From Lichenibacterium dinghuense (GTDB taxonomy: Bacteria > Pseudomonadota > Alphaproteobacteria > Rhizobiales > Beijerinckiaceae), in contig NZ_JAJLMN010000001.1 in NCBI RefSeq assembly GCF_021730615.1, positions 4,661,501 to 4,725,500 on the forward strand: a stretch of 64,000 nt of DNA, in the 5' to 3' direction. The notes beneath the pieces are model-generated. The model saw only the letters and a list, made by a program, of their open reading frames with translations. It ran no database searches and was not told where the DNA came from. Numbering within the stretch: position 1 is the first letter of the stretch; each line of letters begins with the position of its first letter. The translations under genes were made by a program, and so were the position numbers. Of the stretch, positions 43,212 to 52,046 are shown in pieces.

Positions 43212-44024
43212 TTGCCGGCCCTGACCGATCCCCTCGCCGCGCTCGACGCCGCGGGTGCCCTGCCGAGGTTCGACGCTGGCACCGTGTGGCTCTGCGGCGC
43301 CGGCCCGGGCGACCCCGGCCTGCTCACGCTCCACGCCCTCCACGCGCTGCGCTCGGCCGACGTGATCGTCTACGACGCCCTGGTGTCGGACGGCATCATG
43401 GGCTTCGCGGGGCCCGACGCCGCGCGCGAGTTCGCCGGCAAGCGCGGCGGCAAGCTGTCGCCGAAGCAGGGCGACATCACGGACCGGCTGATCGAGCTCG
43501 CGCGCGAGGGCCGGCGCGTGCTGCGCCTCAAGGGCGGCGACCCCTTCGTGTTCGGCCGCGGCGGCGAGGAGGCGCTCGACCTCACCCGTGCCGGCGTGCC
43601 GTTCCGCATCATCCCCGGCGTCACGGCGGGCATCGGCGGCCTCGCCTACGCGGGCATCCCGGCCACGACGCGCGACACCAACACCGGCGTGATCCTGATG
43701 ACGGGCCACCTCGCCAAGGCGGACGCGCCGCGCGACTGGACCGCGGTGGCCCGCACGGGCCTGCCGGTGATCCTCTACATGGGCATGACGCATCTCGCCG
43801 ACATCGCGGCCGGGCTGATGGCCGGCGGGCTGCCGCCCGACACGCCCGTCGGCATCGTCAGCGACGCCACGACGCCGCGCCAGCGCGTGCTGGAGACCAC
43901 GCTGGCCGCGGCCCGCGCCGACGCCGACGCGGGAGGCTTCAAGTCGCCCGCCATCGTGGCCGTCGGCTCCATCGTGGCGCTGCGCCGGCACCTCGCCGCG
44001 GGCATGACGGGGCTGCCCGCGTGA
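43212..44024 (+). CDS. cobA: Uroporphyrinogen-III C-methyltransferase
   Basis: A 270-residue SAM enzyme methylating C2 and C7 of uroporphyrinogen III to give precorrin-2, the entry step to cobalamin and sirohaem. It has VWLCGAGPGDPGLLTLHAL, DVIVYDALVS, VLRLKGGDPFVFGRGGEEAL, IPGVTAGIGGLAYAGIPATT and the closing PAIVAVGSIVALR. The length matches the single-domain CobA rather than the CysG fusion. The start is TTG 43212 with AAGGA about 8 bases upstream; no nearer ATG/GTG fits. Its stop overlaps the cobB GTG. Confidence 0.96.
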   Translation: MPALTDPLAALDAAGALPRFDAGTVWLCGAGPGDPGLLTLHALHALRSADVIVYDALVSDGIMGFAGPDAAREFAGKRGGKLSPKQGDITDRLIELAREGRRVLRLKGGDPFVFGRGGEEALDLTRAGVPFRIIPGVTAGIGGLAYAGIPATTRDTNTGVILMTGHLAKADAPRDWTAVARTGLPVILYMGMTHLADIAAGLMAGGLPPDTPVGIVSDATTPRQRVLETTLAAARADADAGGFKSPAIVAVGSIVALRRHLAAGMTGLPA

Positions 44025-45472
44025 GCGCGCCGGGGATCATGATCGCCGCGACCCGCTCGGGGTCGGGCAAGACGGTGCTGACGCTCGGGCTGATGCGGGC
44101 GCTCGGGCGGCGCGGGCTGCGCGTGGCGGGGCGCAAGAACGGCCCCGACTACATCGACCCCGCCTTCCACGCCGCCGTCACGGGCCGCCCGAGCTACAAC
44201 CTCGATTCGTGGTCCATGCCGGCGCCGCTGCTGCTCCGCCTCGCCGGGGCCGGGGACGCCGACATCGTCGTCTGCGAGGGCTCGATGGGCCTCTTCGACG
44301 GCGTGCCGGCCGGGGACGGGCAGGGCGGCTCCTCGGCCGACGTCGCGGCGCTGACCGGCTGGCCCGTGGTGATGGTGCACGACTGTTCCGGCCAGTCCCA
44401 GTCGGCCGCGGCCATCCTGACCGGCTGCCGCGACTACGACCCGCGCATCCGCGTCGCGGGCGTGATCCTCAACCGCGTCGCCAGCGAGCGGCACCGCCGC
44501 CTCGTGTCGGACGCGATGGCGCGCGTCGGGGTGCCGGTGCTGGGCTCCGTGCCGCGCACCGACCGGCTGGCTCTGCCCGAGCGGCACCTCGGCCTCGTGC
44601 AGGCGGGCGAGACCGGGGACCTCGCGGTGCGCGTGGACGCGGCGGCGGACGTCGTCGAGGAGCACGTCGATTTGGACGCGCTGCTCGACGTGGCGGGCGC
44701 GAGCCCTTCTCCCCTCGCGGGAGAAGGTGGCCGGGCGAAGCCCGGTCGGATGAGGGGGGCGAGCGCCGCGGTCGACGATAGACCCCTCGACGCGGGTAGG
44801 ACAGCGCCAAGCCCCCTCATCCGTCAGGCTCCGCCTGACACCTTCTCCCGCGAGGCGAGAAGGGACGTCGCACCCCTGCTCCCGCCCGGCCAGCGGATCG
44901 CCGTGGCGCGGGACGACGCCTTTTCGTTCCTCTACCCCCACGTGGTCGAGGGCTGGCGCGCGGCCGGCGCCGAACTCACGTTCTTCTCGCCGCTCGCCGA
45001 CGAACCGACGCCGCCCGACTGCGACAGCGGCTGGCTGCCCGGCGGCTACCCGGAACTCCACGCCGGGCGCATCGCGGCGGCGTCGCGCTTCCTCCGCGGT
45101 CTGCGCGCCTTCGCCCGCACCCGCCCGGTCCACGGCGAGTGCGGCGGCTACATGGTGCTGGGCTCCGGCCTCGTCGACGCGGAGGGCGTGCGCCACGCCA
45201 TGGCGGGGCTGCTCGGGCTCGAAACGAGCTACGCGAAGCGGAAGCTCCACCTCGGTTATCGCGACGCCGTCACGCTCGCGCCCTCGGCGCTCGGCCCCGC
45301 GGGCACGCGCCTGCGCGGCCACGAGTTCCACTACGCCTCGATCCTCGACCTCGGCGGCGATGCCGCGCTCGCGGAGGCCGCCGACGCCTACGGCTCCGCG
45401 CCGGCCCCCACGGGGACTTGTCGCGGAAATGTCACGGGGACCTTCTTCCACGCCCTCGCGTCGCATGCATGA
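44021..45472 (+). CDS. cobB: Hydrogenobyrinate/cobyrinate a,c-diamide synthase, with in-frame palindromic insert
   Basis: A 483-residue ATP-dependent amidase. The N-terminal dethiobiotin-synthetase-like P-loop reads ATRSGSGKTVLTLGLMRAL, with GRKNGPDYIDPAFHAAVTG and CEGSMGLFDG. The C-terminal glutamine amidotransferase has SGWLPGGYPELHAGRI, the nucleophile in VHGECGGYMVLG and His in GHEFHYAS. A palindromic element (44703-44864) encodes residues about 228-282, lying in the linker between these domains; without it the protein would be about 429 residues, close to the 434 of P. denitrificans CobB. GTG 44021 overlaps the cobA stop. Confidence 0.95.
   Translation: MSAPGIMIAATRSGSGKTVLTLGLMRALGRRGLRVAGRKNGPDYIDPAFHAAVTGRPSYNLDSWSMPAPLLLRLAGAGDADIVVCEGSMGLFDGVPAGDGQGGSSADVAALTGWPVVMVHDCSGQSQSAAAILTGCRDYDPRIRVAGVILNRVASERHRRLVSDAMARVGVPVLGSVPRTDRLALPERHLGLVQAGETGDLAVRVDAAADVVEEHVDLDALLDVAGASPSPLAGEGGRAKPGRMRGASAAVDDRPLDAGRTAPSPLIRQAPPDTFSREARRDVAPLLPPGQRIAVARDDAFSFLYPHVVEGWRAAGAELTFFSPLADEPTPPDCDSGWLPGGYPELHAGRIAAASRFLRGLRAFARTRPVHGECGGYMVLGSGLVDAEGVRHAMAGLLGLETSYAKRKLHLGYRDAVTLAPSALGPAGTRLRGHEFHYASILDLGGDAALAEAADAYGSAPAPTGTCRGNVTGTFFHALASHA
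44703..44864. repeat. Palindromic repeat element inside cobB
   Basis: About 162 bp: left arm GCCCTTCTCCCCTCGCGGGA (44703-), CCGGGCGAAGCCCGG hairpin (44731-44745), inner GGATGAGGGGGGC/GCCCCCTCATCC, then a TCAGGCTCCGCCTGA hairpin and right arm CTTCTCCCGCGAGGCGAGAAGG ending at 44864. It is similar in length and phase to the cobE element. The right arm has one extra base change (GCGAG for GGGAG). Confidence 0.88.
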
Positions 45473-45570
45473 GCGTTAAAACTTCCGTCATGTTTAAGGG
45501 GCTGTTAATTTTCGGAGCGCGATTCTAGGGGCATCAAGCCAGCCCCGAAGAGCGCCGCGAGGTGTCCCGC

Positions 45571-46374
45571 ATGTGCCGATGGATCGCCTATCAGGGTGAA
45601 CCCACCTTCCTCGACGCGCTCGTCGCCGAGCCCGCCCACTCGCTGATCGCGCAGTCGCTCTGCGCCGCCGAGGCGAAGGTCGTCACCAACGGCGACGGCT
45701 TCGGCATCGGCTGGTACGGCGACCGCGAGCGGCCCGGCGTGTACCGCGAGGTCCGCCCCGCCTGGTCCGACGAGAACCTGCGCAACCTGTGCCATCAGGT
45801 GCGCTCGCCGCTGTTCTTCGCCCACGTGCGCGCGTCCACCGGCCCCGCCATCGCGCGGGCCAACTGCCACCCCTTCACGGTCGGGCGGCTGATGTTCATG
45901 CACAACGGCCAGATCGGCCAGTTCTGCGCCATCAAGCGCCGCGTCGAGGCGATGATCCCCGACGACCTGTACCACCACCGCTCGGGCACCACGGATTCCG
46001 AGGCGCTGTTCCTCGCCGCCTTCGCGCACGGGGTCGAGCAGGACCCGATCGGCGGCATGGCGGCGACGCTCAACGCCGTGCACGGCCTGATGCTCAAGGC
46101 GGGCCTGCGCGAAGCGCTGCGCTTCACCGCCTGCCTGACCGACGGCACCGACCTCTACGCCTTCCGCTGGGCCTCTGACGGCCGCGCCCCGACGCTCTAT
46201 TGGCGCCAGACGAACGGCAACCTCGTCGTGGTGTCGGAGCCGCTCGACGGCGACCGGGCGCAGTGGACCGAGGTGCCGCAGGGCTGCGTGCTGGTGGCGC
46301 GCAACGGCCGCCCCGCCGTGCTGCACGGGCTCGACGAGGCGGTGGCCGGCGGGCGCGCCGCCAAGGCGGCGTGA
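45571..46374 (+). CDS. Class II glutamine amidotransferase (YafJ/EgtC-like)
   Basis: A 267-residue N-terminal-nucleophile hydrolase. The nucleophile is Cys2 after Met removal (MCRWIAYQGEPTFLDALV). Glutamine-binding motifs are FAHVRASTGPAIARANCHPF and MFMHNGQIGQF, and SGTTDSEALFLAAF. ATG 45571 is chosen over GTG 45562 because Cys must be residue 2. YafJ-type proteins have no defined acceptor, so the amide-transfer partner is unknown. No biosynthetic partner lies adjacent. Confidence 0.9.
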   Translation: MCRWIAYQGEPTFLDALVAEPAHSLIAQSLCAAEAKVVTNGDGFGIGWYGDRERPGVYREVRPAWSDENLRNLCHQVRSPLFFAHVRASTGPAIARANCHPFTVGRLMFMHNGQIGQFCAIKRRVEAMIPDDLYHHRSGTTDSEALFLAAFAHGVEQDPIGGMAATLNAVHGLMLKAGLREALRFTACLTDGTDLYAFRWASDGRAPTLYWRQTNGNLVVVSEPLDGDRAQWTEVPQGCVLVARNGRPAVLHGLDEAVAGGRAAKAA

Positions 46375-46537
46375 CCGTCGAGCCGGTATAAGCTTCCGCT
46401 CATCTCCCGTTCATCAAGTTTTTCCGGCGAGTAACGTCGTCGGATACTTGCGCGTCCTTGTGTGTGCCCCAATCTCCTGGGCGCGCGCCGCCCCGGCGCG
46501 CCGCCCGACCAGGGCGACTCGACCGAGGACACTGAAC

Positions 46538-46789
46538 ATGCGTGGACTGATCGTTTCGGCCCTCTGCGCCGGCGCTCTCCTGGCCGCCCCCGCGGCCGCC
46601 GAAGCCAAGGGCTGCATCAAGGGCGCCATCGTGGGCGGCATCGCCGGCCACGCCGTCGGGCACGGCATCCTGGGCGCCGTCGGCGGCTGCGCGGCCGGGC
46701 GCGCCCTCGCCAACCGCCGTGCCGTGCCGCCCGCCGCCCGCCCGATGGCGCCGGCCGTCGCCCCGGCCACGGCCCCCGTGGTCCGCTGA
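46538..46789 (+). CDS. Small exported glycine-zipper-like hypothetical protein
   Basis: An 83-residue protein. A signal peptide (LIVSALCAGALLAAPAAAEA) is followed by GCIKGAIVGGIAGHAVGHGI and LGAVGGCAAGRALANR, with regular Gly spacing typical of glycine-zipper motifs and two Cys, then a Pro/Ala-rich tail (VPPAARPMAPAVAPATAPVV). Such proteins are common, uncharacterised envelope proteins. ATG 46538 follows GAGGAC. Function is not assigned. Confidence 0.7.
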   Translation: MRGLIVSALCAGALLAAPAAAEAKGCIKGAIVGGIAGHAVGHGILGAVGGCAAGRALANRRAVPPAARPMAPAVAPATAPVVR

Positions 46790-46862
46790 CGCCCTCCCAC
46801 CGGCCGGCCCTCCGCGGGCCCGGCCGGCCCCGGACGTGGCCCCCGATGCGGCGGAGCTTCGA

Positions 46863-46892
46863 TTGACTTCGCCGGATCGCGGACCTTATATG
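46863..46892 (+). promoter_or_regulatory. Sigma-70-type promoter upstream of rpmH
   Basis: TTGACT at 46863-46868 and TTATAT at 46886-46891 are separated by 17 bases, matching a sigma-70-like promoter. It lies about 140 bp before rpmH on the correct strand. It probably drives rpmH-rnpA and perhaps the genes downstream. Confidence 0.65.
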
Positions 46893-47032
46893 CGCCACGA
46901 ATGTCGAGCCTGTCGGCGCCTCGCCGCGGGCCTTCGGCGCGTTTCGGCGCGCCTCGACAGCGTCAGGATCAGGGCCGCCGTTCAACGCCGACAGGGCGCG
47001 AGCTGCCCTTCGGGTGACAACGGAGCAGCACA

Positions 47033-47167
47033 GTGAAGCGGACCTACCAACCCTCCAAGATCGTGCGCAAGCGCCGCCACGGCTTCCGCGCCCGCATGGC
47101 GACGGTCGGCGGGCGCCGCGTCATCGCGGCCCGCCGCGCGCGCGGCCGCAAGCGCCTGTCGGCCTGA
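47033..47167 (+). CDS. rpmH: 50S ribosomal protein L34
   Basis: A 44-residue basic protein, [20 protein letters not shown] onward, ending [11 protein letters not shown], a textbook L34. It starts with GTG 47033 (read as Met); the sequence AACGGAGCAGCACA provides a GGAG ribosome site upstream. rnpA follows after 11 bp. The RNase P protein and L34 pair is conserved near dnaA/oriC in many bacteria, but no dnaA or origin is seen in this window. Confidence 0.97.
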   Translation: MKRTYQPSKIVRKRRHGFRARMATVGGRRVIAARRARGRKRLSA

Positions 47168-47178
47168 GCCGAAACGCC

Positions 47179-47667
47179 GTGTCGGGCCCCGGAGCCGGCC
47201 TGCCGGACGGGCCCGAACGGCACGGCACGGCGGGCGGCCCGGTGCCGCCCGCGCGGCTGAAGGTGCGGGCCGACTTCCTCCGGGCCTCGGGCGGGGCGCG
47301 CGTCCACGCCCGCTCCCTGTCACTCCAGGTCTACCGCCGCAAGGACGACCAGGCGCCCGACGCGGGATGCCGCGTCGGCCTGACGGTGACCAAGAAGGTC
47401 GGCAACGCCGTCGAGCGCAACCGCGTGAAGCGCCGCTTCCGCGAAGCGCTCCGGGCGCCGGCCCTGGCGACGAAGCCCGACCACGACTACGTGATCGTGG
47501 CGCGGCGCGAGGCGCTGACGACTCCCTTCTCAGATCTCGTGAACGAACTCCGGCGCTGCCTCGGCGACGCCGCCTCCGGCCGCACCAAGGCGGGGCGCCC
47601 GCGCGGCTCCGCGGGCCCCGGCCCGCGCCGCGGACGCGGCGGAACGTCGCCCGACCGACCCACATGA
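47179..47667 (+). CDS. rnpA: Ribonuclease P protein component
   Basis: A 162-residue basic RNA-binding protein that works with RNase P RNA to mature tRNA 5' ends. It has the RNR signature VGNAVERNRVKRRFREALRA plus DYVIVARREALTTPFSDL and a LKVRADFLRAS N-terminal helix. A Gly/Pro/Arg-rich tail of about 35 residues (from KAGRPRGSAGPGPRRGRGG) extends past the usual 110-130 residues. The GTG start at 47179 gives about 25 extra residues before LKVRADFL; a later start cannot be excluded. ATGA at 47664-47667 overlaps a small downstream ORF. Confidence 0.92.
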   Translation: MSGPGAGLPDGPERHGTAGGPVPPARLKVRADFLRASGGARVHARSLSLQVYRRKDDQAPDAGCRVGLTVTKKVGNAVERNRVKRRFREALRAPALATKPDHDYVIVARREALTTPFSDLVNELRRCLGDAASGRTKAGRPRGSAGPGPRRGRGGTSPDRPT

Positions 47668-47744
47668 CGATTCTTTCGCGGAGCCTCGCCGTCCTGACGG
47701 GCGCGCCGGCCGTGCGGACCAGAGCCAGCGTGACGCACCCATGA
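47664..47744 (+). CDS. 26-codon ORF bridging rnpA and yidC
   Basis: Encodes MTILSRSLAVLTGAPAVRTR plus six residues. The ATG overlaps the rnpA stop (ATGA, 47664-47667), and the stop overlaps the yidC ATG (ATGA, 47741-47744). In many bacteria yidD occupies this position, but this peptide lacks the YidD CRFYPSCS core. It may be a translational-coupling linker rather than a functional peptide, or a remnant. No homology is claimed. Confidence 0.35.
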   Translation: MTILSRSLAVLTGAPAVRTRASVTHP

Positions 47745-49600
47745 AAGATGACAACAAGAACGTCTATATCGCGATCGCCCTGTCGATCCTGGTGATCATC
47801 GGCTGGCAATTCTTCTACGGCTACCCGCAGATGCAGAAGCAGCGGCAGGCCCAGCAGGCCGCCGCGACCCAGTCGGCCAACCCGGCCGGCCAGTCGACGC
47901 CGGTGACGCGCGCCGACGCCGCCGCCGACAACGCCCTGGCCCACACCCCGGTCGGCTCGCCCCCGAACGGCATCGCCTCGCAGCCCGCCGCCGGCATGGC
48001 GCCCGTCGAGGTCATGAAGACCCGCGCCGAGGCCGTGGCGGCCAACCCGCACGTCGTGATCGACACGCCCGCCATCGCGGGCTCGATCGACCTCAAGGGC
48101 GGCCGCATCGACGACGTTTCGCTGAAGGACTACCACGAGACCGTCGACAAGACGTCGCCGATCATCGACCTGTTCTCGCCGTCGAACGGCCCGCACCCCT
48201 ACTACGCCGAGACGGGCTTCGTGGCCGGCGCAGGCGACAAGGTCGACCTGCCGAACAGCTCCACCGTCTGGACCGCGGACTCCGACCGCCTGACGCCCGG
48301 CAAGCCGGTGACCCTGACCTGGAACAACGGCCAGGGCCTCGTCTTCACCCGCACGATCAGCGTCGACGACCAGTACATGTTCACGGTCAAGGACGCGGTC
48401 GCCAACAACGGCTCGGCGCCCGCGACGCTGCTGCCCTACGCGCTGATCTCGCGCCACGGCACTCCGGTGACGTCCAACTACTCGGTCCTCCACGAGGGGC
48501 TGATCGGGGCGATCGGCGACAACCGCGAGGCGGACATCACCTACGCGGCCATGGACAAGGAGGCGGGCAACAGCCGCGTGCTCGACGGCACCGGCGGCTG
48601 GCTCGGCATCACCGACAAATACTGGGCCGGCGTCATCGCGCCGCCGCAGGACGTGCCCTACAAGGCCACCTTCTCGTCCTACGCCGACAACAACAACCGC
48701 GACTACCAGACCGACGCGCTGCTGCCGGCCCGCACCGTCGCGCCCGGCGCCTCCACCGACGTCACCAACCACGTCTTCGCCGGCGCCAAGGTCACGGCCG
48801 TCCTCAACAAGTACGAGTCGGAGTACGGCATCAAGAACTTCGGCAACCTGATCGATTGGGGTTGGTTCTACTTCATCACCAAGCCGCTGTTCCAGGTGAT
48901 GGACTTCTTCTACAAGCTGACCGGCAACTTCGGTGTCGCGATTTTGATCGTCACGGTCATCATCAAGGGCATCTTCTTCCCGCTCGCCAACAAGTCCTAT
49001 GCCTCGATGGCGCGGATGAAGCAGCTCCAGCCGCAGCTCGCGGCCCTCAAGGAGCGCTTCCCCGACGACAAGCAGAAGCAGCAGGAAGCCACCATGAAGC
49101 TCTACCGGGAGCAGAAGGTGAACCCGGTGGCGGGCTGCCTGCCGATGGTCATCCAGATCCCGGTGTTCTTCGCGCTCTACAAGGTGATCTTCATCACCAT
49201 CGAGATGCGGCACGCGCCCTTCTTCGGCTGGATCCACGACCTGTCGGCGCCGGACCCGGTCCACGTGCTGACCCTCGGCGGCCTGCTGCCGATCGCGCAG
49301 TACCTGCCGGGCTTCCTGCTCATCGGCATCTGGCCCGTGATCATGGGCTTCTCCATGTTCCTGCAGATGAAGATGAACCCGGAGCCGCCGGACCCGGTCC
49401 AGAAGCAGATGTTCTCCTACATGCCGCTGATCTTCATGTTCATGCTGGGGACCTTCCCGTCGGGGCTGGTGATCTACTGGACCTGGAACAACACGCTGAC
49501 CGTGCTGCAGCAGTACCTCATCGCCAAGAAGCAGGGCGCGAAGGTCGAGCTGTGGGACAACCTCGCCGGCACGTTCCGCCGGACCCCGCGGAAGGCCTGA
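47741..49600 (+). CDS. yidC: Membrane protein insertase YidC
   Basis: A 619-residue Gram-negative YidC/Oxa1 insertase. The first helix is IAIALSILVIIGWQFFYG, a large periplasmic beta domain (P1) spans about 60-370, and the C-terminal core helices include FGVAILIVTVIIKGIFFPLA and MVIQIPVFFALYKVIFITI. The positively charged Arg of the hydrophilic groove follows in TVIIKG; KQLQPQLAALKERFPDDKQK is the cytosolic coiled-coil loop. Length is normal. engB follows after 1 bp, so translation is closely linked. Confidence 0.97.
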   Translation: MKDDNKNVYIAIALSILVIIGWQFFYGYPQMQKQRQAQQAAATQSANPAGQSTPVTRADAAADNALAHTPVGSPPNGIASQPAAGMAPVEVMKTRAEAVAANPHVVIDTPAIAGSIDLKGGRIDDVSLKDYHETVDKTSPIIDLFSPSNGPHPYYAETGFVAGAGDKVDLPNSSTVWTADSDRLTPGKPVTLTWNNGQGLVFTRTISVDDQYMFTVKDAVANNGSAPATLLPYALISRHGTPVTSNYSVLHEGLIGAIGDNREADITYAAMDKEAGNSRVLDGTGGWLGITDKYWAGVIAPPQDVPYKATFSSYADNNNRDYQTDALLPARTVAPGASTDVTNHVFAGAKVTAVLNKYESEYGIKNFGNLIDWGWFYFITKPLFQVMDFFYKLTGNFGVAILIVTVIIKGIFFPLANKSYASMARMKQLQPQLAALKERFPDDKQKQQEATMKLYREQKVNPVAGCLPMVIQIPVFFALYKVIFITIEMRHAPFFGWIHDLSAPDPVHVLTLGGLLPIAQYLPGFLLIGIWPVIMGFSMFLQMKMNPEPPDPVQKQMFSYMPLIFMFMLGTFPSGLVIYWTWNNTLTVLQQYLIAKKQGAKVELWDNLAGTFRRTPRKA

Positions 49601-49601
49601 A

Positions 49602-50306
49602 GTGGACGAGGCAGGGGCGACGCCGGCCGCGGCGCCGCCGGCGGGGGAACCCGCCGACGACCGCGACCTCGTCGAGGCGGGGCGCCTCCTATTCGCGCGG
49701 GAATGCGTCTTCGTGGCCGGCGCGCCCGCCGTCGCGGCCCTGCCGCCGCTGGGCCGGCCCGAGATCGCCTTCGCGGGCCGCTCCAACGTCGGCAAGTCGT
49801 CGCTCGTCAACGCGCTGACGGGGCGCCGCACCCTGGCCCGCGTGTCCCACACGCCGGGCCGCACCCAGCAGCTCAACTTCTTCGACCTCGGCGGGCACCT
49901 CAGCCTCGTCGACATGCCGGGCTACGGCTACGCGGCCGTGTCGAAGGGCAAGATCGCGGCCTGGACGGAGCTGGTCGAGCAGTACCTGCGGGGCCGCGCC
50001 ACGCTGCAGCGCGTGTTCCTGCTCGTCGACGGCCGCCACGGCCTCAAGGAGGTCGACCGCGAGCAGATGCGCGACTTCGACCGCGCCGCGGCCTCCTATC
50101 AGGTGGTGCTGACCAAGGCGGACGAGCTCAAGGCGTCGGAGCGCGCCACGCGCGTCGCCGACACCGAGGCGGCGCTGATGAAGCACCCGGCCGCCTTCCC
50201 GCGGGTGATCCTCACCTCGTCGCAGACGGGCGCCGGCATACCGGAATTGCGGGAAAGCATCGCGCGCCTCCTGGCCGAACGCGGGGCGCTTCCGCTAAAG
50301 ATCTGA
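49602..50306 (+). CDS. engB: Ribosome-assembly GTPase EngB/YsxC (YihA)
   Basis: A 234-residue TRAFAC GTPase needed for 50S assembly. G1 is GRSNVGKSSLVNAL; switch HTPGRTQQLNFF; G3 DMPGYGYA; G4 TKADEL; G5 TSSQTGAG. The GTG start at 49602 is one base after yidC, and the first 30 residues are poorly conserved. Its place after yidC is frequent in Alphaproteobacteria. Confidence 0.95.
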   Translation: MDEAGATPAAAPPAGEPADDRDLVEAGRLLFARECVFVAGAPAVAALPPLGRPEIAFAGRSNVGKSSLVNALTGRRTLARVSHTPGRTQQLNFFDLGGHLSLVDMPGYGYAAVSKGKIAAWTELVEQYLRGRATLQRVFLLVDGRHGLKEVDREQMRDFDRAAASYQVVLTKADELKASERATRVADTEAALMKHPAAFPRVILTSSQTGAGIPELRESIARLLAERGALPLKI

Positions 50307-50351
50307 CGACGCGGCCCCGCGCCGCGCGCCCAACCGACGGATCGCCGAACG

Positions 50352-51245
50352 ATGACGGACGTGGAACGAGGCAGCCCGGCGGAGCGCGCCGAGATTCTCA
50401 CGCAGGCGCTGCCCCACATGCTGCGCTACGACGACGCGATCGTGGTCGTGAAATACGGCGGCCACGCCATGGGCGACGAGGCCACGGCCCGCTCCTTCGC
50501 GCGCGACATGGTGATGCTGGAGCAGTCGGGCGTGAACCCGGTGGTGGTGCACGGCGGCGGCCCGCAGATCGGCGCCATGCTGAAGAAACTCGGCATCCAG
50601 TCGCAGTTCTCGAACGGGCTGCGCGTGACCGACAAGCCGACGATCGAGATCGTCGAGATGGTGCTGTGCGGCTCCATCAACAAGCAGATCGTCGGCTTCA
50701 TCAACGCCGAGGGCGGCCGGGCCATCGGGCTCTGCGGCAAGGACGGCAACATGGTGACGGCCACCAAGCACGAGGTGCAGGCCGAGACCGGCGTCGACGG
50801 CGACACCGGCATCGACCTCGGCTTCGTGGGCGACCCGTCGAAGGTCGACACCACCGTGCTCGACCAGGTGCTCGGCCGCGAGCTGATCCCCGTGCTGGCC
50901 CCCGTGGCGCAGGGCGCCGACGGGGCGACCTACAACGTCAACGCCGACACATTCGCGGGCGCCATCGCGGGGGCGCTGAAGGCCAAGCGCCTGCTGCTCC
51001 TCACCGACGTGCCGGGCGTGCTCGACAAGGACAAGCAGCTCATCAAGGAGCTGTCGGTGGACGCCATCCGCGACCTCATCGCCGACGGCACCATCACGGG
51101 CGGCATGATCCCCAAGGTCGAGACCTGCATCTACGCGCTGGAGCAGGGCGTCGAGGGCGTCGTCATCGTCGACGGCAAGGTGCCCCACTCGGTGCTGCTG
51201 GAGTTGCTCACCGACCACGGCGCCGGGACGCTCATCACACGGTGA
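50352..51245 (+). CDS. argB: Acetylglutamate kinase
   Basis: A 297-residue kinase phosphorylating N-acetyl-L-glutamate in arginine synthesis. It has [41 protein letters not shown] and [19 protein letters not shown], with [13 protein letters not shown] near the end. It overlaps the downstream HAD gene (GTGA at 51242-51245). argJ, the arginine acetyl-transfer enzyme, is also in this window at 57.4 kb but on the other strand. Confidence 0.97.
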   Translation: MTDVERGSPAERAEILTQALPHMLRYDDAIVVVKYGGHAMGDEATARSFARDMVMLEQSGVNPVVVHGGGPQIGAMLKKLGIQSQFSNGLRVTDKPTIEIVEMVLCGSINKQIVGFINAEGGRAIGLCGKDGNMVTATKHEVQAETGVDGDTGIDLGFVGDPSKVDTTVLDQVLGRELIPVLAPVAQGADGATYNVNADTFAGAIAGALKAKRLLLLTDVPGVLDKDKQLIKELSVDAIRDLIADGTITGGMIPKVETCIYALEQGVEGVVIVDGKVPHSVLLELLTDHGAGTLITR

Positions 51246-52045
51246 GCGGGCCCCCGAGTGAGGCCGCGGTCCGCGATGTCGTCGAGCGGGCGGAGGCGGC
51301 GGAGCGGGCGCTGTCCGGCCCGCCGCGCCTGCCCGAGCGCGTGAGGGCGCGCTTCGCCGAGGTCGACACCTGGGTGTTCGACCTCGACAACACGCTGTAT
51401 CCGGCCGGCAGCCCCGTCTGGCCCATGATCGACGAGCGCATCACGCGCTGGCTCGCCGACCTCATGGGCATCGACGGCATGACGGCGCGCGGGCTGCAGA
51501 AATACTATTACCGCCGCTACGGCACGACGCTGAAGGGCCTGATCGAGGACCACGCCATCGCGCCCGAGGCGTTCCTGTCCTTCGTGCACGACATCGACCG
51601 CACCTCGCTCCTGCCGAACCCCGTGCTGGTCGAGGCCGTGCGGGCGCTGCCCGGCCGCAAGCTGATCCTCACCAACGGCTCGAAGGAGCACGCGCTCCGC
51701 ACCACGGAGCAGCTCGGCTTCGCGGCCGACGGCTTCGAGGCGGTGTTCGACATCGTGTCGGCCGACCTCGTGCCGAAGCCCGAGGCCGCCACCTACGACC
51801 GCTTCCTGGAGCTGCACGGCGTCGATCCGCGGCGCGCCGCCATGGTCGAGGACCTGGTGAAGAACCTGCGCGTGCCGCACGAGCGCGGCATGGCGACGGT
51901 GCTGGTGGTGCCGCCCGCCACGGCCGAGGACAACCGCGAGCCCTGGGAGCGGCTCGGCGCAGAGGAGCCCTACGTGGACGCCGCGACGGACGACCTCGCG
52001 GCCTTCCTGGTCGGGCTGGAGCTGGGGCTGGCGCGGGAAGCCTAG
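51242..52045 (+). CDS. HAD-family phosphatase, pyrimidine 5'-nucleotidase-like
   Basis: A 267-residue HAD hydrolase. The nucleophile/acid motif is [13 protein letters not shown] (DxD), motif [11 protein letters not shown] and motif III with the acidic [15 protein letters not shown]. The cap region [20 protein letters not shown] fits the pyrimidine 5'-nucleotidase (SDT1/UmpH-like) branch common in Alphaproteobacteria. The GTG start overlaps the argB stop. Substrate in vivo is not known. Confidence 0.87.
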   Translation: MSGPPSEAAVRDVVERAEAAERALSGPPRLPERVRARFAEVDTWVFDLDNTLYPAGSPVWPMIDERITRWLADLMGIDGMTARGLQKYYYRRYGTTLKGLIEDHAIAPEAFLSFVHDIDRTSLLPNPVLVEAVRALPGRKLILTNGSKEHALRTTEQLGFAADGFEAVFDIVSADLVPKPEAATYDRFLELHGVDPRRAAMVEDLVKNLRVPHERGMATVLVVPPATAEDNREPWERLGAEEPYVDAATDDLAAFLVGLELGLAREA

Positions 52046-52046
52046 C

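Noticed and set aside
31619-45472. CRISPR array
   Set aside because: The repeats are long, palindromic and dispersed, with unequal gaps and no regular spacers.
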